Shown: positions 1 to 7,421, numbered from the stretch's first letter. The stretch is 34,491 bases of DNA from a candidate division KSB1 bacterium (GCA_022562085.1 JADFPY010000013.1:1-34491), one strand, 5' to 3'. Numbers and translations: made by a program. The notes: generated by a model not told the origin, from the letters alone.

Positions 1-40
1 TACAGAAGCCTTCACATTGAAAATATTTAACTTACGTTTG

Positions 41-113
41 AGCGAATGACGGGGGTCGAACCCGCGACCTTCGGCTTGGGAAGCCGATGCTCTACCAACT
101 GAGCTACATTCGC
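41..113 (-). tRNA. tRNA-Gly (CCC anticodon)
   Basis: Read on the minus strand this folds as a full cloverleaf. The acceptor arm GCGAATG pairs with CATTCGC, the D-arm has GCTCAGTTGGTAGAGC, and the anticodon stem TCGGC/GCCGA holds the loop TTCCCAA. The T-arm carries GTTCGACCC. The anticodon is therefore CCC, reading the glycine codon GGG, and discriminator base T (position 41) suits bacterial tRNA-Gly. The 3' CCA is not encoded, because the next bases read CAA, so it must be added by nucleotidyltransferase. It lies just downstream of miaA but has its own probable promoter. Confidence 0.96.
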
Positions 114-133
114 TTACTTATCAGGGTTAAATT

Positions 134-162
134 ACTTTAAAAAAATAGCGATAAAAAGTCAA
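134..162 (-). promoter_or_regulatory. Probable sigma-70 promoter of the tRNA-Gly gene
   Basis: On the minus strand a -35 box TTGACT (157-162) is followed by a 17-base spacer and a -10 box TAAAGT (134-139). The predicted start falls about a dozen bases before the mature tRNA. It sits in the short gap after the miaA stop codon, so the tRNA can be transcribed independently of the hflK-hflC-miaA operon. Confidence 0.5.
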
Positions 163-163
163 G

Positions 164-1105
164 CTAATTTTGGCCTACTGGGCTTTCAAATAAATGCTGA
201 CTAAAATCTGCTATTTCATTGATACTCTCGAACTTACTTAAATCGATCCAATGGATACGTTTGTCTTTTCTAAACCAGGTCATCTGTCTTTTGGCGTAGT
301 TTCTGGTTTTCTGTTTGATTAAGACCGCCATTTCAGAGAAGCTTAACTTGCCGTCTAAATATAAAAAAGCTTCCTGGTAGCCGACCGACTGCAGCGAATT
401 CAACTCAGACCTGTAGCCCATTTTCTGCAACTCTTTAACTTCATCTAAAAAACCCCGTTCAAGCATGGCCTCGACTCTTTTTTCAATTCGCTCGTATAAC
501 TCACTTCGTTCTAAAGTGAGACCAAGAATACAAGGCTCAAATTCTGACGGCCGCGGCTTTAAATCGACGAAGTTGGAAAACGCCTCGCCGGTGACTTCAA
601 ACACTTCCAGGGCGCGCATGATTCTTTGTGAGTCGGTCGAATGCAGTTTCGCAGCGGTTTTGGGGTCAACAGTATTTAACCTATCATATAACGCTGCAAT
701 TCCGTTTTCACCGGCTTCTTTTTTCAGGTTTGTTTTTACCAGCTCATCCGCGATTTTGGGTTCAAACAAACCATCCATCAAAGCCCGGATGTAAAGCCCG
801 GACCCGCCAACAACAATTGGCTGCTTTTCCCGTTTCCTGATCTCGGCAATGCAGATTCGGGCTTCACTGCCAAATTGGCCGGCGCTGTAATATTCGTCTG
901 GAGTTTTTATATCTATGAAATGATGCGGGACCGCCGCCAACTCTTCACTGGTTGGCTTGGCGGTCCCGATAGTCATAAATTTATAAATCTGGCGTGAATC
1001 GGCCGACACGATTTCGCCTTTCACCCGTTTTGCCAATTTAATCGAAAGCGCTGTTTTACCGATTCCGGTCGGACCGACAATAAAGAGTACTCTGCTTTGC
1101 TTCAA
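164..1105 (-). CDS. miaA: tRNA dimethylallyltransferase MiaA
   Basis: MiaA transfers a dimethylallyl group from dimethylallyl diphosphate to A37 of tRNAs that read codons starting with U, the first step to i6A/ms2i6A. The 313-residue length is normal for the family. Visible motifs are the P-loop GPTGIGKT (residues 11-18), the DSRQIY motif (36-41), GTAKP, and GGSGLYIRAL in the substrate-binding core. The start is a TTG that overlaps the TGA stop of hflC as TTGA, which implies translational coupling; no better in-frame start is evident. It is the last gene of hflK-hflC-miaA. In gamma-proteobacteria miaA instead heads the operon and is followed by hfq and hflX, both absent here. Confidence 0.95.
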   Translation of the reverse strand: MKQSRVLFIVGPTGIGKTALSIKLAKRVKGEIVSADSRQIYKFMTIGTAKPTSEELAAVPHHFIDIKTPDEYYSAGQFGSEARICIAEIRKREKQPIVVGGSGLYIRALMDGLFEPKIADELVKTNLKKEAGENGIAALYDRLNTVDPKTAAKLHSTDSQRIMRALEVFEVTGEAFSNFVDLKPRPSEFEPCILGLTLERSELYERIEKRVEAMLERGFLDEVKELQKMGYRSELNSLQSVGYQEAFLYLDGKLSFSEMAVLIKQKTRNYAKRQMTWFRKDKRIHWIDLSKFESINEIADFSQHLFESPVGQN

Positions 1106-2046
1106 TTACGGGTGTTTTTGAGATATTTCAAATACTCGCTATTCGTGCTCAAAATGAGCGTGGTATTTGAATTCATCGTTTTCTTGTAAGACTCTAAAGT
1201 CTCTATAAATGAATAGAACTCCGGATCTCGGCCAAAAGAGTTCGCATAAATTCTCGTAGCCTCGGCGTCCCCCCGGCCCTTGATCTTCTGGGCTTCGCGA
1301 TAGGCCTCAGAACTAATCCTCTGATACTCCTTTTGTCGCTCACCATCGATTTCAGCTTTGCGGCCTTGTCCCTCTGAGCGGGATTTTTCAGCGATTCGCT
1401 TCCTTTCTGAAATCATCCGTTCATAAACTTTTTCCCGAACTTCTTCAATGTAATTAATCCTCTTAATCCGAACATCCAGCAGCTCGATGCCGAATTCCGG
1501 CATCGCCTCCGCGGCCTTTGCCAAAATCTCTCTGGTAATCTGCTCGCGGCCTTTTTTAATTTCAAGGACGATTCTTTGTGTCCCGATCCTTCCTTGTTCT
1601 TCAATCGTAGTCTGCATCTCACGATTGGTATTTCGAACAGCTTCCAGGAGCAGGTTTTCGGAAATAAAGTTTCTTGTGGCGCTCTCGATGATATCGTCCA
1701 GGCGGCTCTGGGCGGAGAGCTCATCGCCTTTAACCGATTGCAGAAATTTCAGGGGGTCTACAATTCGCCAGCGGCCAAATGTGTCAACATGAATATATTT
1801 CTTGTCGGAGGTTGGAATTTGATTCTCATCGCCATCCCATTCAAGAACGCGTTTGTCAAATTTTCTCACCTCCTGAATGAAGGGTATTTTAAAGTTTAGC
1901 CCGGCCGTCGTGATCGGTTCACCAATTGGCCTTCCAAATTGCAGAACGATCACCTGCTCCGTTTCATCAACAACAAAAAGTGAGCCCATTAAAAACACCA
2001 GGGCTAAAACACCAAGTACACCTCCGTAAATAATTTTCTTGTTCAT
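1102..2046 (-). CDS. hflC: HflC, SPFH/band-7 membrane protein partnering HflK
   Basis: HflC forms with HflK a large membrane complex that surrounds and restrains the FtsH protease. The 314-residue protein has one N-terminal membrane segment (about residues 5-26) and an SPFH domain opening with VVDETEQVIVLQFGRP. A charged, coiled-coil-prone stretch rich in E, K and R (about 190-260) follows, then the family's GDAEATRIYANSFGRDPEFY segment and a C-terminal tail. Its ATG overlaps the hflK stop as ATGA, and its own TGA overlaps the miaA TTG start, so the three genes are probably co-transcribed and coupled. Confidence 0.94.
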   Translation of the reverse strand: MNKKIIYGGVLGVLALVFLMGSLFVVDETEQVIVLQFGRPIGEPITTAGLNFKIPFIQEVRKFDKRVLEWDGDENQIPTSDKKYIHVDTFGRWRIVDPLKFLQSVKGDELSAQSRLDDIIESATRNFISENLLLEAVRNTNREMQTTIEEQGRIGTQRIVLEIKKGREQITREILAKAAEAMPEFGIELLDVRIKRINYIEEVREKVYERMISERKRIAEKSRSEGQGRKAEIDGERQKEYQRISSEAYREAQKIKGRGDAEATRIYANSFGRDPEFYSFIETLESYKKTMNSNTTLILSTNSEYLKYLKNTRN

Positions 2047-3032
2047 TTCGACGCCACCTCCTTTTTCCCTAATTGCAGCAATGGAATGAGACCTTGCTGC
2101 TCTTCATCAACCACGTAAATGTTTTCTATATTAGGTAGAACTTCCAGCATCGTTTCGAGATAAAGCCGCCGCCGGGTAACATCCTTGGCTTTGCTATATT
2201 CCCGCCAGACCGACAAAAACTTTTCCGCATCGCCCTTCGCTCTGTTAACGCGATTAAGTGCATATCCTTCAGCTTCACTAATCGCCTGCTTGGCTTGACC
2301 TTCCGCTTGCGGGATAATCTTGTTGTAAGCCTCTAAGGCCTGGTTGATGATGCGTTCCTTTTCCTGTTTCGCTTCATTCACTTCGTTAAAGGCCGGCTGT
2401 ACCGGCTCGGGCGGGTTGACATCCTGCAGCTTGATGGTCACGACCTTGAGTCCGGTTTCGTATTCATTCAAAACATTTTGCGTTAGCTGCTGCGCCTCAT
2501 CTTCAATCTCCTGGCGGCCTAACACAATGACTTCATCAACGCTGCGATCGCCGACAACCTGCCGCATCACAGACTCAGAAACATCACGCAAAGTCTCCTC
2601 AACGTTCCTGACATTAAAGAGATATTTTACCGGGTCCTGAATGCGGTATTGCACAATCCACTCGACTAAAGCCGAATTCAAGTCGCCAGTGAGCATCAGG
2701 GATTCGTCATTAAAGGTGCCTCTTGAGAATTGTGAGCGCACCCCGGCCTGAACCGTACGAAAGCCGAATTCTTCCTTGTAAACAAGCCGCACCCTAACTT
2801 TCTTCACTGTTTCGACACCAAATGGAATCTTAAAATGCAGCCCGGGCGATGTCGTGCGAACGTAAGCGCCCACGCGTTGAATGACCCCTACTTCGTCGGC
2901 ATCGACGGTGTAAAAAGAGGTGAATACAAAGATTAATGCTAAAAAGGCGATTACACCTATAAATACCATTTTTTTTGGCACCTCAGGTAATTCGATGATC
3001 TCACCGCCTACATTGATTGTTTTTCGTGCCAT
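2043..3032 (-). CDS. hflK: HflK, SPFH/band-7 membrane protein
   Basis: HflK is the larger partner of HflC in the FtsH-associated membrane complex. One transmembrane segment (about residues 22-42) is followed by an SPFH domain (YTVDADEVGVIQRVG, then LHFKIPFG). The conserved DVNPPEPVQPAFNEVNEAKQ region comes next, then a coiled-coil segment with GQAKQAISEAEGYALNRVNRAKGDAEKF, typical of HflK. Two ATGs are adjacent (3035 and 3032). I chose the second because it lies five bases from the AGGAGG ribosome binding site, against two for the first. It is the first gene of the hflK-hflC-miaA operon. Confidence 0.93.
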   Translation of the reverse strand: MARKTINVGGEIIELPEVPKKMVFIGVIAFLALIFVFTSFYTVDADEVGVIQRVGAYVRTTSPGLHFKIPFGVETVKKVRVRLVYKEEFGFRTVQAGVRSQFSRGTFNDESLMLTGDLNSALVEWIVQYRIQDPVKYLFNVRNVEETLRDVSESVMRQVVGDRSVDEVIVLGRQEIEDEAQQLTQNVLNEYETGLKVVTIKLQDVNPPEPVQPAFNEVNEAKQEKERIINQALEAYNKIIPQAEGQAKQAISEAEGYALNRVNRAKGDAEKFLSVWREYSKAKDVTRRRLYLETMLEVLPNIENIYVVDEEQQGLIPLLQLGKKEVASK

Positions 3033-3352
3033 CATTTCCTCCTATATTAAATATGAATTTCTTTCATTCGAAAACATATTAGTCAAATTGAATGAAATGC
3101 GCAAGCTTTTAATAAGCCCGCTTAAAGATTAAAGAGATGACTACTTAAACCCTTTTGCTCGGGTTTTATTCATTTTTCTAATTTGACTGAATTGATTGGA
3201 AAGAGGGACAAAATTTCTTTAAAAAAAATGTAGAGTTTCATGCAAAGGCTTTTTATATTCAACAAAAATTATTGACAAATTTTGGCCGATTGCAAAGACT
3301 GTCAGCAAGTCATTCAGATATTTCTGACCTACGATTTTTTGAAAATTGCCTT
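3033..3352. other. Divergent intergenic region between hflK and the hydrolase gene
   Basis: This gap of about 320 bases separates two divergently transcribed genes and shows no convincing ORF. It is AT-rich. On the minus side it holds the hflK ribosome binding site AGGAGG and a weak promoter candidate. On the plus side a perfect TTGACA at 3272-3277 could be a -35 box for the hydrolase gene, although the hexamer 17 bases later (AAGACT) is a poor -10. No inverted repeat or operator stands out. Confidence 0.5.
3076..3104 (-). promoter_or_regulatory. Weak candidate promoter of hflK-hflC-miaA
   Basis: On the minus strand TTGCGC (3099-3104) and TAATAT (3076-3081) are separated by 17 bases. They match the sigma-70 consensus at three and four of six positions, and lie about 40 bases upstream of the hflK start. 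The spacing is right but the boxes are weak. Confidence 0.3.
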
Positions 3353-4132
3353 ATGAAATTAAACATTAGAAAATATGGGGCAGACGGACCCGCGGTCGTT
3401 ATTTTACATGGATTGCTTGGGTCATCTCAAAACTGGCACAGCGCCGCCACGAAACTAAGCAAGCAGTTTCAGATCCTGGTACCCGATCAAAGGAACCACG
3501 GCGACTCACCACATGGAACCCATACTATTGAACGATTGAGTGAGGACGTCTTAAATCTGCTGAATCAACAAAACATCGATAAAACATTCTTAATCGGCCA
3601 CTCCATGGGTGGGGTAGCTGCGATGTCCTTTGCGTTTAAAAAACCGCAACGCCTCGAAGGACTCATCGTTGTGGATATCGCACCGGTTGCGCAGCTGGAA
3701 CGAATGAACTGGATTTTTGAAGCTTTGGCAGCAGTTGATTTATCGGCGGTCAAGCGAAGACGGCACGCGGAAAAACAATTGGCAGAAAATATTCAAAGTC
3801 CGCTTGTCCGGCAATTCTTGCTGCAGAACCTGAAAAGGCAGGAAGATGGAACGTATGCCTGGCGCTGCAATTTGCCGGAGCTGCATGATTTTATCTGGAA
3901 GGATGGCCGGTTTGACTTAAAGGAAAGTGACAAATATGAAGGTCCCACTTTGTTTATCGGCGGTGGACGTTCGGAACATCGAATTGCGGAAAAAGAAGAA
4001 CTGATTGCCAGGCATTTTCCAGATTACCAGCTCACGATGATTCCGAATGCCGGACACTGGGTCCATTTTGAGGCCACTGAAGAGTTTATCACCATCGTGA
4101 CAGACTTCATTTTCAGTAAACTTAATACGTGA
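3353..4132 (+). CDS. Alpha/beta-fold hydrolase, YbfF-like esterase
   Basis: This is a 259-residue alpha/beta hydrolase closest in character to the YbfF esterase group. It opens with a strand and the oxyanion segment VVILHGLLGSSQNW, followed by VPDQRNHGDS. The nucleophile elbow is GHSMGG (residues 82-87, Ser84), and the catalytic His lies in PNAGHWVHFE near the C-terminus. YbfF enzymes hydrolyse short acyl esters and acyl-CoA-like substrates in the cytoplasm; the physiological substrate here is unknown. A TTG at 3272 would add 27 residues, but these do not resemble the family and the TTG lies inside a TTGACA hexamer. I therefore place the start at the ATG that begins MKLNIRKYG. No strong Shine-Dalgarno is visible. 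Confidence 0.85.
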   Translation: MKLNIRKYGADGPAVVILHGLLGSSQNWHSAATKLSKQFQILVPDQRNHGDSPHGTHTIERLSEDVLNLLNQQNIDKTFLIGHSMGGVAAMSFAFKKPQRLEGLIVVDIAPVAQLERMNWIFEALAAVDLSAVKRRRHAEKQLAENIQSPLVRQFLLQNLKRQEDGTYAWRCNLPELHDFIWKDGRFDLKESDKYEGPTLFIGGGRSEHRIAEKEELIARHFPDYQLTMIPNAGHWVHFEATEEFITIVTDFIFSKLNT

Positions 4133-4239
4133 TATTACAATCGATACCATTTGTCGTCGACGGCTTTGTACCTGCTCATACCCTATCTTGCTCTTAAGGT
4201 CTAACTTACTCCATGTCTCTCTCCCGCGGCATCCCCAAC

Positions 4240-5316
4240 TCACAGCGGTCTGACCTGCTCCGGCCGCAGACCTTTTTCACCAATCTCAAGAAACGCATCT
4301 GCCATTCGCTCGCTCTCGGCGATAACGGTTCGCCAATAAGAGATGCGCTCGTCGTCTCTGCCGGCAAAGCGTTTGAAATCTCCTCGATCCGGTATTTTCC
4401 CGAACGGCAACGTCTTCACAAAAGCAGGTGAGGGCGCAACCAGCAGCACATTTTGCATGTTGGCGGGTGCAGGTTTACGCCAGGGCAGGCTCTTGTCGAA
4501 CCAGCCCGGAATCAGCCGGTCTGTGTAATGCGGAAACAAAACGATACCATCATCCACGGCAAACGGAATGTCCAGATGATAGTCGACAATACCGCCATCT
4601 CGATAAACTCCCGGCGGCGCCCCCGGAATGTCGCACACGCCCGACATCACCAGTGGGATTGACCCGGACGCGAGGATGGCCGGCTTCAGGTTGCCGGCAG
4701 TGAGAGGCACGGCTCTCGACTGAAATCCGTTTGTTTCGACAAGCGGGACCAGCGTTTGATTATAAAACAGGGTTTGTTCATAGAACAAACTCAGGCACTT
4801 GCGACTGAGCAGATTGCCGATGGCGGAGGCCACAAGGCCAGAGCTCAGAGCGATGCTGTTTTCAAACGCCACTGCCGGTTTGCACCGCACGGCAAATAGA
4901 TTCAGGCGCAAAAAAGGATGACTCAAGACTTCTTCAACCGTGGTTTCGTCGAGAAAACAATCAAGAATTTTGAGGCTCCCGGCTGTGACTTCTGCCGCAG
5001 ATGGGCTGGCTGAATAAGTTTGCTGAACATACGCCTCCTGAAACTTGTTCAGGGCACTAACGGGATCTTTTTGAGCCCCACAGGCAAACCGCCAGGCCGC
5101 GATGGAGGACCCGATGAGAACAAGCGGCTCGGCGGCAGGTAGCAGCCACTGCGAAAAAAGCAGCCTGTCGAGCTGCCCAAGCACGAGCCACTTGGGGCCG
5201 CCGGCTGCTCCGGCAATGACTTTGACTTTCTCCGGCCCGAAGCCGTCGCGCTTGATGATTTCGAGGGCATTTGAACCGGCATAGAATGTTAGCGGAAATG
5301 GGTCTGTGCTCGTCAC
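4240..5316 (-). CDS. Patatin-like phospholipase family protein
   Basis: This 358-residue protein has the patatin layout. A glycine-rich oxyanion segment GAAGGPKW (about residues 36-43) is followed by the nucleophile motif G-S-S-I-A (69-73, Ser71) and, much later, the Asp of the Ser-Asp dyad in YRDGGIVDYH. These point to a lipid acyl hydrolase, substrate unknown. No signal peptide or membrane helix is apparent, so it is probably cytoplasmic or peripheral. It looks more GC-rich than its neighbours, with many CCG/CGG and GGC codons, which may indicate a different origin. It converges with the YbfF-like gene across a gap of about 107 bases that holds no clear terminator. Confidence 0.78.
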   Translation of the reverse strand: MTSTDPFPLTFYAGSNALEIIKRDGFGPEKVKVIAGAAGGPKWLVLGQLDRLLFSQWLLPAAEPLVLIGSSIAAWRFACGAQKDPVSALNKFQEAYVQQTYSASPSAAEVTAGSLKILDCFLDETTVEEVLSHPFLRLNLFAVRCKPAVAFENSIALSSGLVASAIGNLLSRKCLSLFYEQTLFYNQTLVPLVETNGFQSRAVPLTAGNLKPAILASGSIPLVMSGVCDIPGAPPGVYRDGGIVDYHLDIPFAVDDGIVLFPHYTDRLIPGWFDKSLPWRKPAPANMQNVLLVAPSPAFVKTLPFGKIPDRGDFKRFAGRDDERISYWRTVIAESERMADAFLEIGEKGLRPEQVRPL

Positions 5317-5356
5317 AATGATGCGGCCTCCTCTGCAACTGTCGCTTTACTTTTTG

Positions 5357-5830
5357 TTAGTTGTACTTTTTTAATTTTTTTTCAAATGATCTCACTTTGG
5401 GAGGTTTTTTCCCTTTTCCTTGCTCAATACTGTGTCCTTCTGATTCAAGTAAAGCTATCTGTCTTTCGGCACCACCGGGATATTTTATATTAATTGCCCC
5501 ATCAGGTTTTAATACTCTCCAATAGGGTGTTACATTGTCCTCCTTGACTGGTCTTTCTTCTTCCGCAGCTAAAGCAATGAATTTTAAGTAGACTCCTGTC
5601 GGGATTGCAGCAGTTACTTGTACTTTTTTCTCTTTAGCCAATGTCTGCCTGAGAATGTCGTTGGTCAACAATTCACCTTTTTGGGTTTTGTTTATGAGTC
5701 GTTCAATATCCAATGCATTTGGAATCAGTATTTTTCCTTTACCTAATTTTTTTTCCCAATCAGGCGTAATCTCATGAATCTTTTCTTCTATTTCATTTAC
5801 TTTTTCCCGCCAGGTTTTCTTTTTGGCCAT
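5357..5830 (-). CDS. MGMT-family alkyltransferase-like protein lacking the active-site Cys
   Basis: The C-terminal half matches the DNA-binding domain of O6-alkylguanine-DNA alkyltransferases: IPTGVYLKFIALAAEEE, then TPYWRVLKPDG and YPGGAERQIALLESEGH. In true MGMT the active-site motif is PCHR; here residues 102-105 read P-Y-W-R, so alkyl transfer is not expected. This matches the logic of ATL proteins, which bind alkylated guanine and recruit other repair; the role here is inference. The N-terminus (MAKKKTWREK...) is basic and helical. I chose the ATG at 5830, preceded by AAGGAAG at good spacing, rather than an upstream in-frame start that adds 23 unrelated residues. The protein is 157 residues. 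Confidence 0.75.
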   Translation of the reverse strand: MAKKKTWREKVNEIEEKIHEITPDWEKKLGKGKILIPNALDIERLINKTQKGELLTNDILRQTLAKEKKVQVTAAIPTGVYLKFIALAAEEERPVKEDNVTPYWRVLKPDGAINIKYPGGAERQIALLESEGHSIEQGKGKKPPKVRSFEKKLKKYN

Positions 5831-5902
5831 AAGCTTCCTTTTGGTTATATGTTGATTTGAGTGGGTAACCAGTACTTGACTAAGATATTTTTTAGCCACG
5901 GA

Positions 5903-5969
5903 TTCACCCCATTAGATAAAGATATCAGCTTGCCGGAAAACATCAAAGACTCTCATCTAACGGGGTGAA
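5903..5969. repeat. 15-bp inverted repeat beside the GxxExxY relic
   Basis: TTCACCCCATTAGAT (5903-5917) and ATCTAACGGGGTGAA (5955-5969) are inverted copies matching at 14 of 15 positions, with a 37-base loop. The left arm overlaps the terminal repeat of the larger unit. A transcript could form a long stem, but no U-tract follows, so it is not a typical terminator. Confidence 0.6.
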
Positions 5970-5992
5970 CACTGATGAAACACTGATTCTGT

Positions 5993-6364
5993 TTAATAAA
6001 TGAAACGCTTGAATTCTACTTTCTTTTTCCGAAATCGATGAGTAATCCTACTTTTATTTCTGTTGCTTTTATTTCATTGAGTAACTGTGCTTCATCTTTT
6101 GGATACTATTGCTTTGCGACTTTAAGTTCCACGATAACTTTCCAGCCACAATCCCGACCCGTCGGGACTCGTATTCACCTACAATCGCACTTTAAACTCC
6201 ACTTTTATAGGATGTTCTATTTCAGCAGAATGACCACGACGTAATAATTCAACCTGTAATGCTTTCTGATAGACTTTTTCTAAAAAACCGTATCCGAGAA
6301 TATTGTGCACTTCATAGGCTAAACCGATAGTAGCTTCTGTAATGTCTTCATATTCTAATTTTAC
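5993..6364 (-). pseudogene. GxxExxY family protein, degenerate
   Basis: Translating the minus strand in pieces recovers a GxxExxY protein. The N-terminal part reads ITEATIGLAYEVHNILGYGFLEKVYQKAL, matching the family's defining motif (G-F-L-E-K-V-Y). Further down come IVGEY, then KVIVELKVAK, and DEAQLLNEIKATEIKVGLL plus FGKRKVEFKRFI in other frames. At least three frameshifts and one in-frame stop interrupt it. A palindrome (6152-6167) lies where the family normally has the segment between GEY and KVIVELK, and the expected ATG reads GTA. The family has a PDDEXK-nuclease-like fold of unclear function. This copy is not translatable. Confidence 0.75.
6152..6167. repeat. Short palindrome inside the GxxExxY relic
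   Basis: TCCCGACCCGTCGGGA forms a 7-bp perfect stem around two bases. It sits within the broken GxxExxY reading frame and encodes the non-family residues SRRVG on the minus strand, so it looks inserted. A related-looking palindrome occurs inside rng. Confidence 0.5.
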
Positions 6365-6532
6365 TTATCCGTGTACAATCGGGGTAAATCCGTGGCTTTA
6401 TTTTTTCTATGTTTACCCACTGCATTCAACATAGAGCCATTCTTTTTTTAAATTACAGCTAACGATATTTTCCGGCGCTGCAGGGCTTTGACGCGCTGTC
6501 GTTGCAAATTCGAACAGACCTTTGAGATTTAT

Positions 6533-7168
6533 TCACCTTGGCAAAACATAAAAGAACACCGACACAAAATGGCTAAAACTACCCATCAAAACAAACAAAT
6601 GGAAGATAGCGTGATTGAGTTTTATTTTCTTAATGCTGTATAAAATTGCACCAATAGTGTAGGCCATTCCACCTGCAAAAAGCCAAAATAAACCTTCTAA
6701 AGGTAAATTATTAATTAATGGTTTGATGGCGAAAACGATAACCCAACCCATGAATACATACATTAGTGTCGAAATTAAATTATATTTCCCCGTAAAAAAA
6801 AGCTTCAAAATTATTCCAGTTAAAGCCAACCCCCAGGAAGTACCGAAAATCACCCAACCTATTGTACCCTGTAGAGTAACAAGTGTAAAAGGAGTGTAAC
6901 TTCCAGCAATGAGAACATAAATAGCTGCGTGGTCAATGATTTTTAATCTGTTTCTTAACTCTGGTTTTTTAGCATTGTGGTAAAAAGTAGAAGCAGCATA
7001 TAAAATAATTAAACTTGCTCCGAAAATGCTAAAACTAACAATATGCCAAACGTCTCCGTGTAGATTTGCATGCGTAACTAAAAGTACCAAAGCAACAATG
7101 CTTAAAATAAAACCGACAGCATGAGAAATGATGTTGATTTTTTCTTCTATAGGCGAGTAGTATTTTAT
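6533..7168 (-). CDS. Hemolysin III family membrane protein, no standard start codon
   Basis: This is a multi-pass membrane protein of the HlyIII/YqfA (PAQR-like) family. Conserved pieces are SHAVGFILSIVALVLLVTH at the N-terminus, AASTFYH, the IIDHAAIYVLIAGSYTPF segment, and a C-terminal HAIFHLFVLMGSFSHF. The conserved His residues of the family are present. About seven membrane helices can be drawn. The first conventional start is a TTG at 7090, but homology clearly begins earlier (KYYSPIEEKINIISH). In that frame the only start-like codon after an AAAGGA motif is ATA at 7166-7168, and a TAA lies at 7187-7189. The start codon has therefore mutated to ATA, or the gene is impaired. It looks AT-richer than its neighbours and probably transferred. 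Function beyond membrane association is uncertain. Confidence 0.75.
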   Translation of the reverse strand: MKYYSPIEEKINIISHAVGFILSIVALVLLVTHANLHGDVWHIVSFSIFGASLIILYAASTFYHNAKKPELRNRLKIIDHAAIYVLIAGSYTPFTLVTLQGTIGWVIFGTSWGLALTGIILKLFFTGKYNLISTLMYVFMGWVIVFAIKPLINNLPLEGLFWLFAGGMAYTIGAILYSIKKIKLNHAIFHLFVLMGSFSHFVSVFFYVLPR

Positions 7169-7246
7169 TTCTTCTATATCCTTTATTTAATCAATGTCTT
7201 TTGTATATGCTTTTCGACATGCTAAAGAAATATATTCCTACATAAT

Positions 7247-7318
7247 TTATGGTTTTAAGCTCATATAGATAATGTCTGTATCTGGTAGTTCTTTTGAAAA
7301 AGCAATTACTGGTTTTAT
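7247..7318 (-). pseudogene. Possible scrap of an SGNH/GDSL-type hydrolase
   Basis: On the minus strand a 23-codon open stretch reads KPVIAFSKELPDTDIIYMSLKP and then meets stops. The phrase LPDTDIIYMSLKP resembles the strand segment of some SGNH hydrolases (LP-x-T-x-I-x-Y-x-S-x-K-P). It stops there with no catalytic motifs nearby. This is a weak resemblance recalled from the family, not an alignment. Confidence 0.22.
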
Positions 7319-7387
7319 TTGGTTCCGGCGGGCGTACCTTGACCCGGATGAGCGGTCAACCAACATTCTTAACACTCGAACACTTTA

Positions 7388-7421
7388 AGACCCAAACACT
7401 AAAATGAGACCCAAACCCTAA
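7388..7421. repeat. Two imperfect 15-bp direct repeats
   Basis: AGACCCAAACACTAA (7388-7402) and AGACCCAAACCCTAA (7407-7421) differ at one base and are 19 bases apart. They lie at and just past the stop codon of the PEP-mutase family gene. A small inverted repeat TTGACC/GGTCAA lies shortly before them. Confidence 0.5.

Larger units (their letters stand above)
5895..6396. mobile_element. Repeat-flanked GxxExxY unit (probable decayed mobile unit)
   Basis: The segment is bounded by inverted copies of a 16-mer: GCCACGGATTCACCCC on the plus strand at 5895-5910 and GCCACGGATTTACCCC on the minus strand at 6381-6396, differing at one base. Degenerate ACACGGAT/ACACTGAT-type units lie just inside both ends. 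The interior is a broken GxxExxY gene. Mobility is inferred from the flanking repeats; no transposase or target duplication is visible. Confidence 0.4.

Noticed and set aside
3272-3352. TTG start giving a 27-residue longer hydrolase
   Set aside because: The extra residues do not resemble the YbfF group, and the TTG is part of a perfect TTGACA hexamer more likely to be a promoter element.
7191-7246. Short open stretch (EYISLACRKAYTKDID) upstream of the hemolysin III frame as its natural N-terminus
   Set aside because: A TAA at 7187-7189 separates it from the family sequence, and hemolysin III proteins do not carry such an extension.
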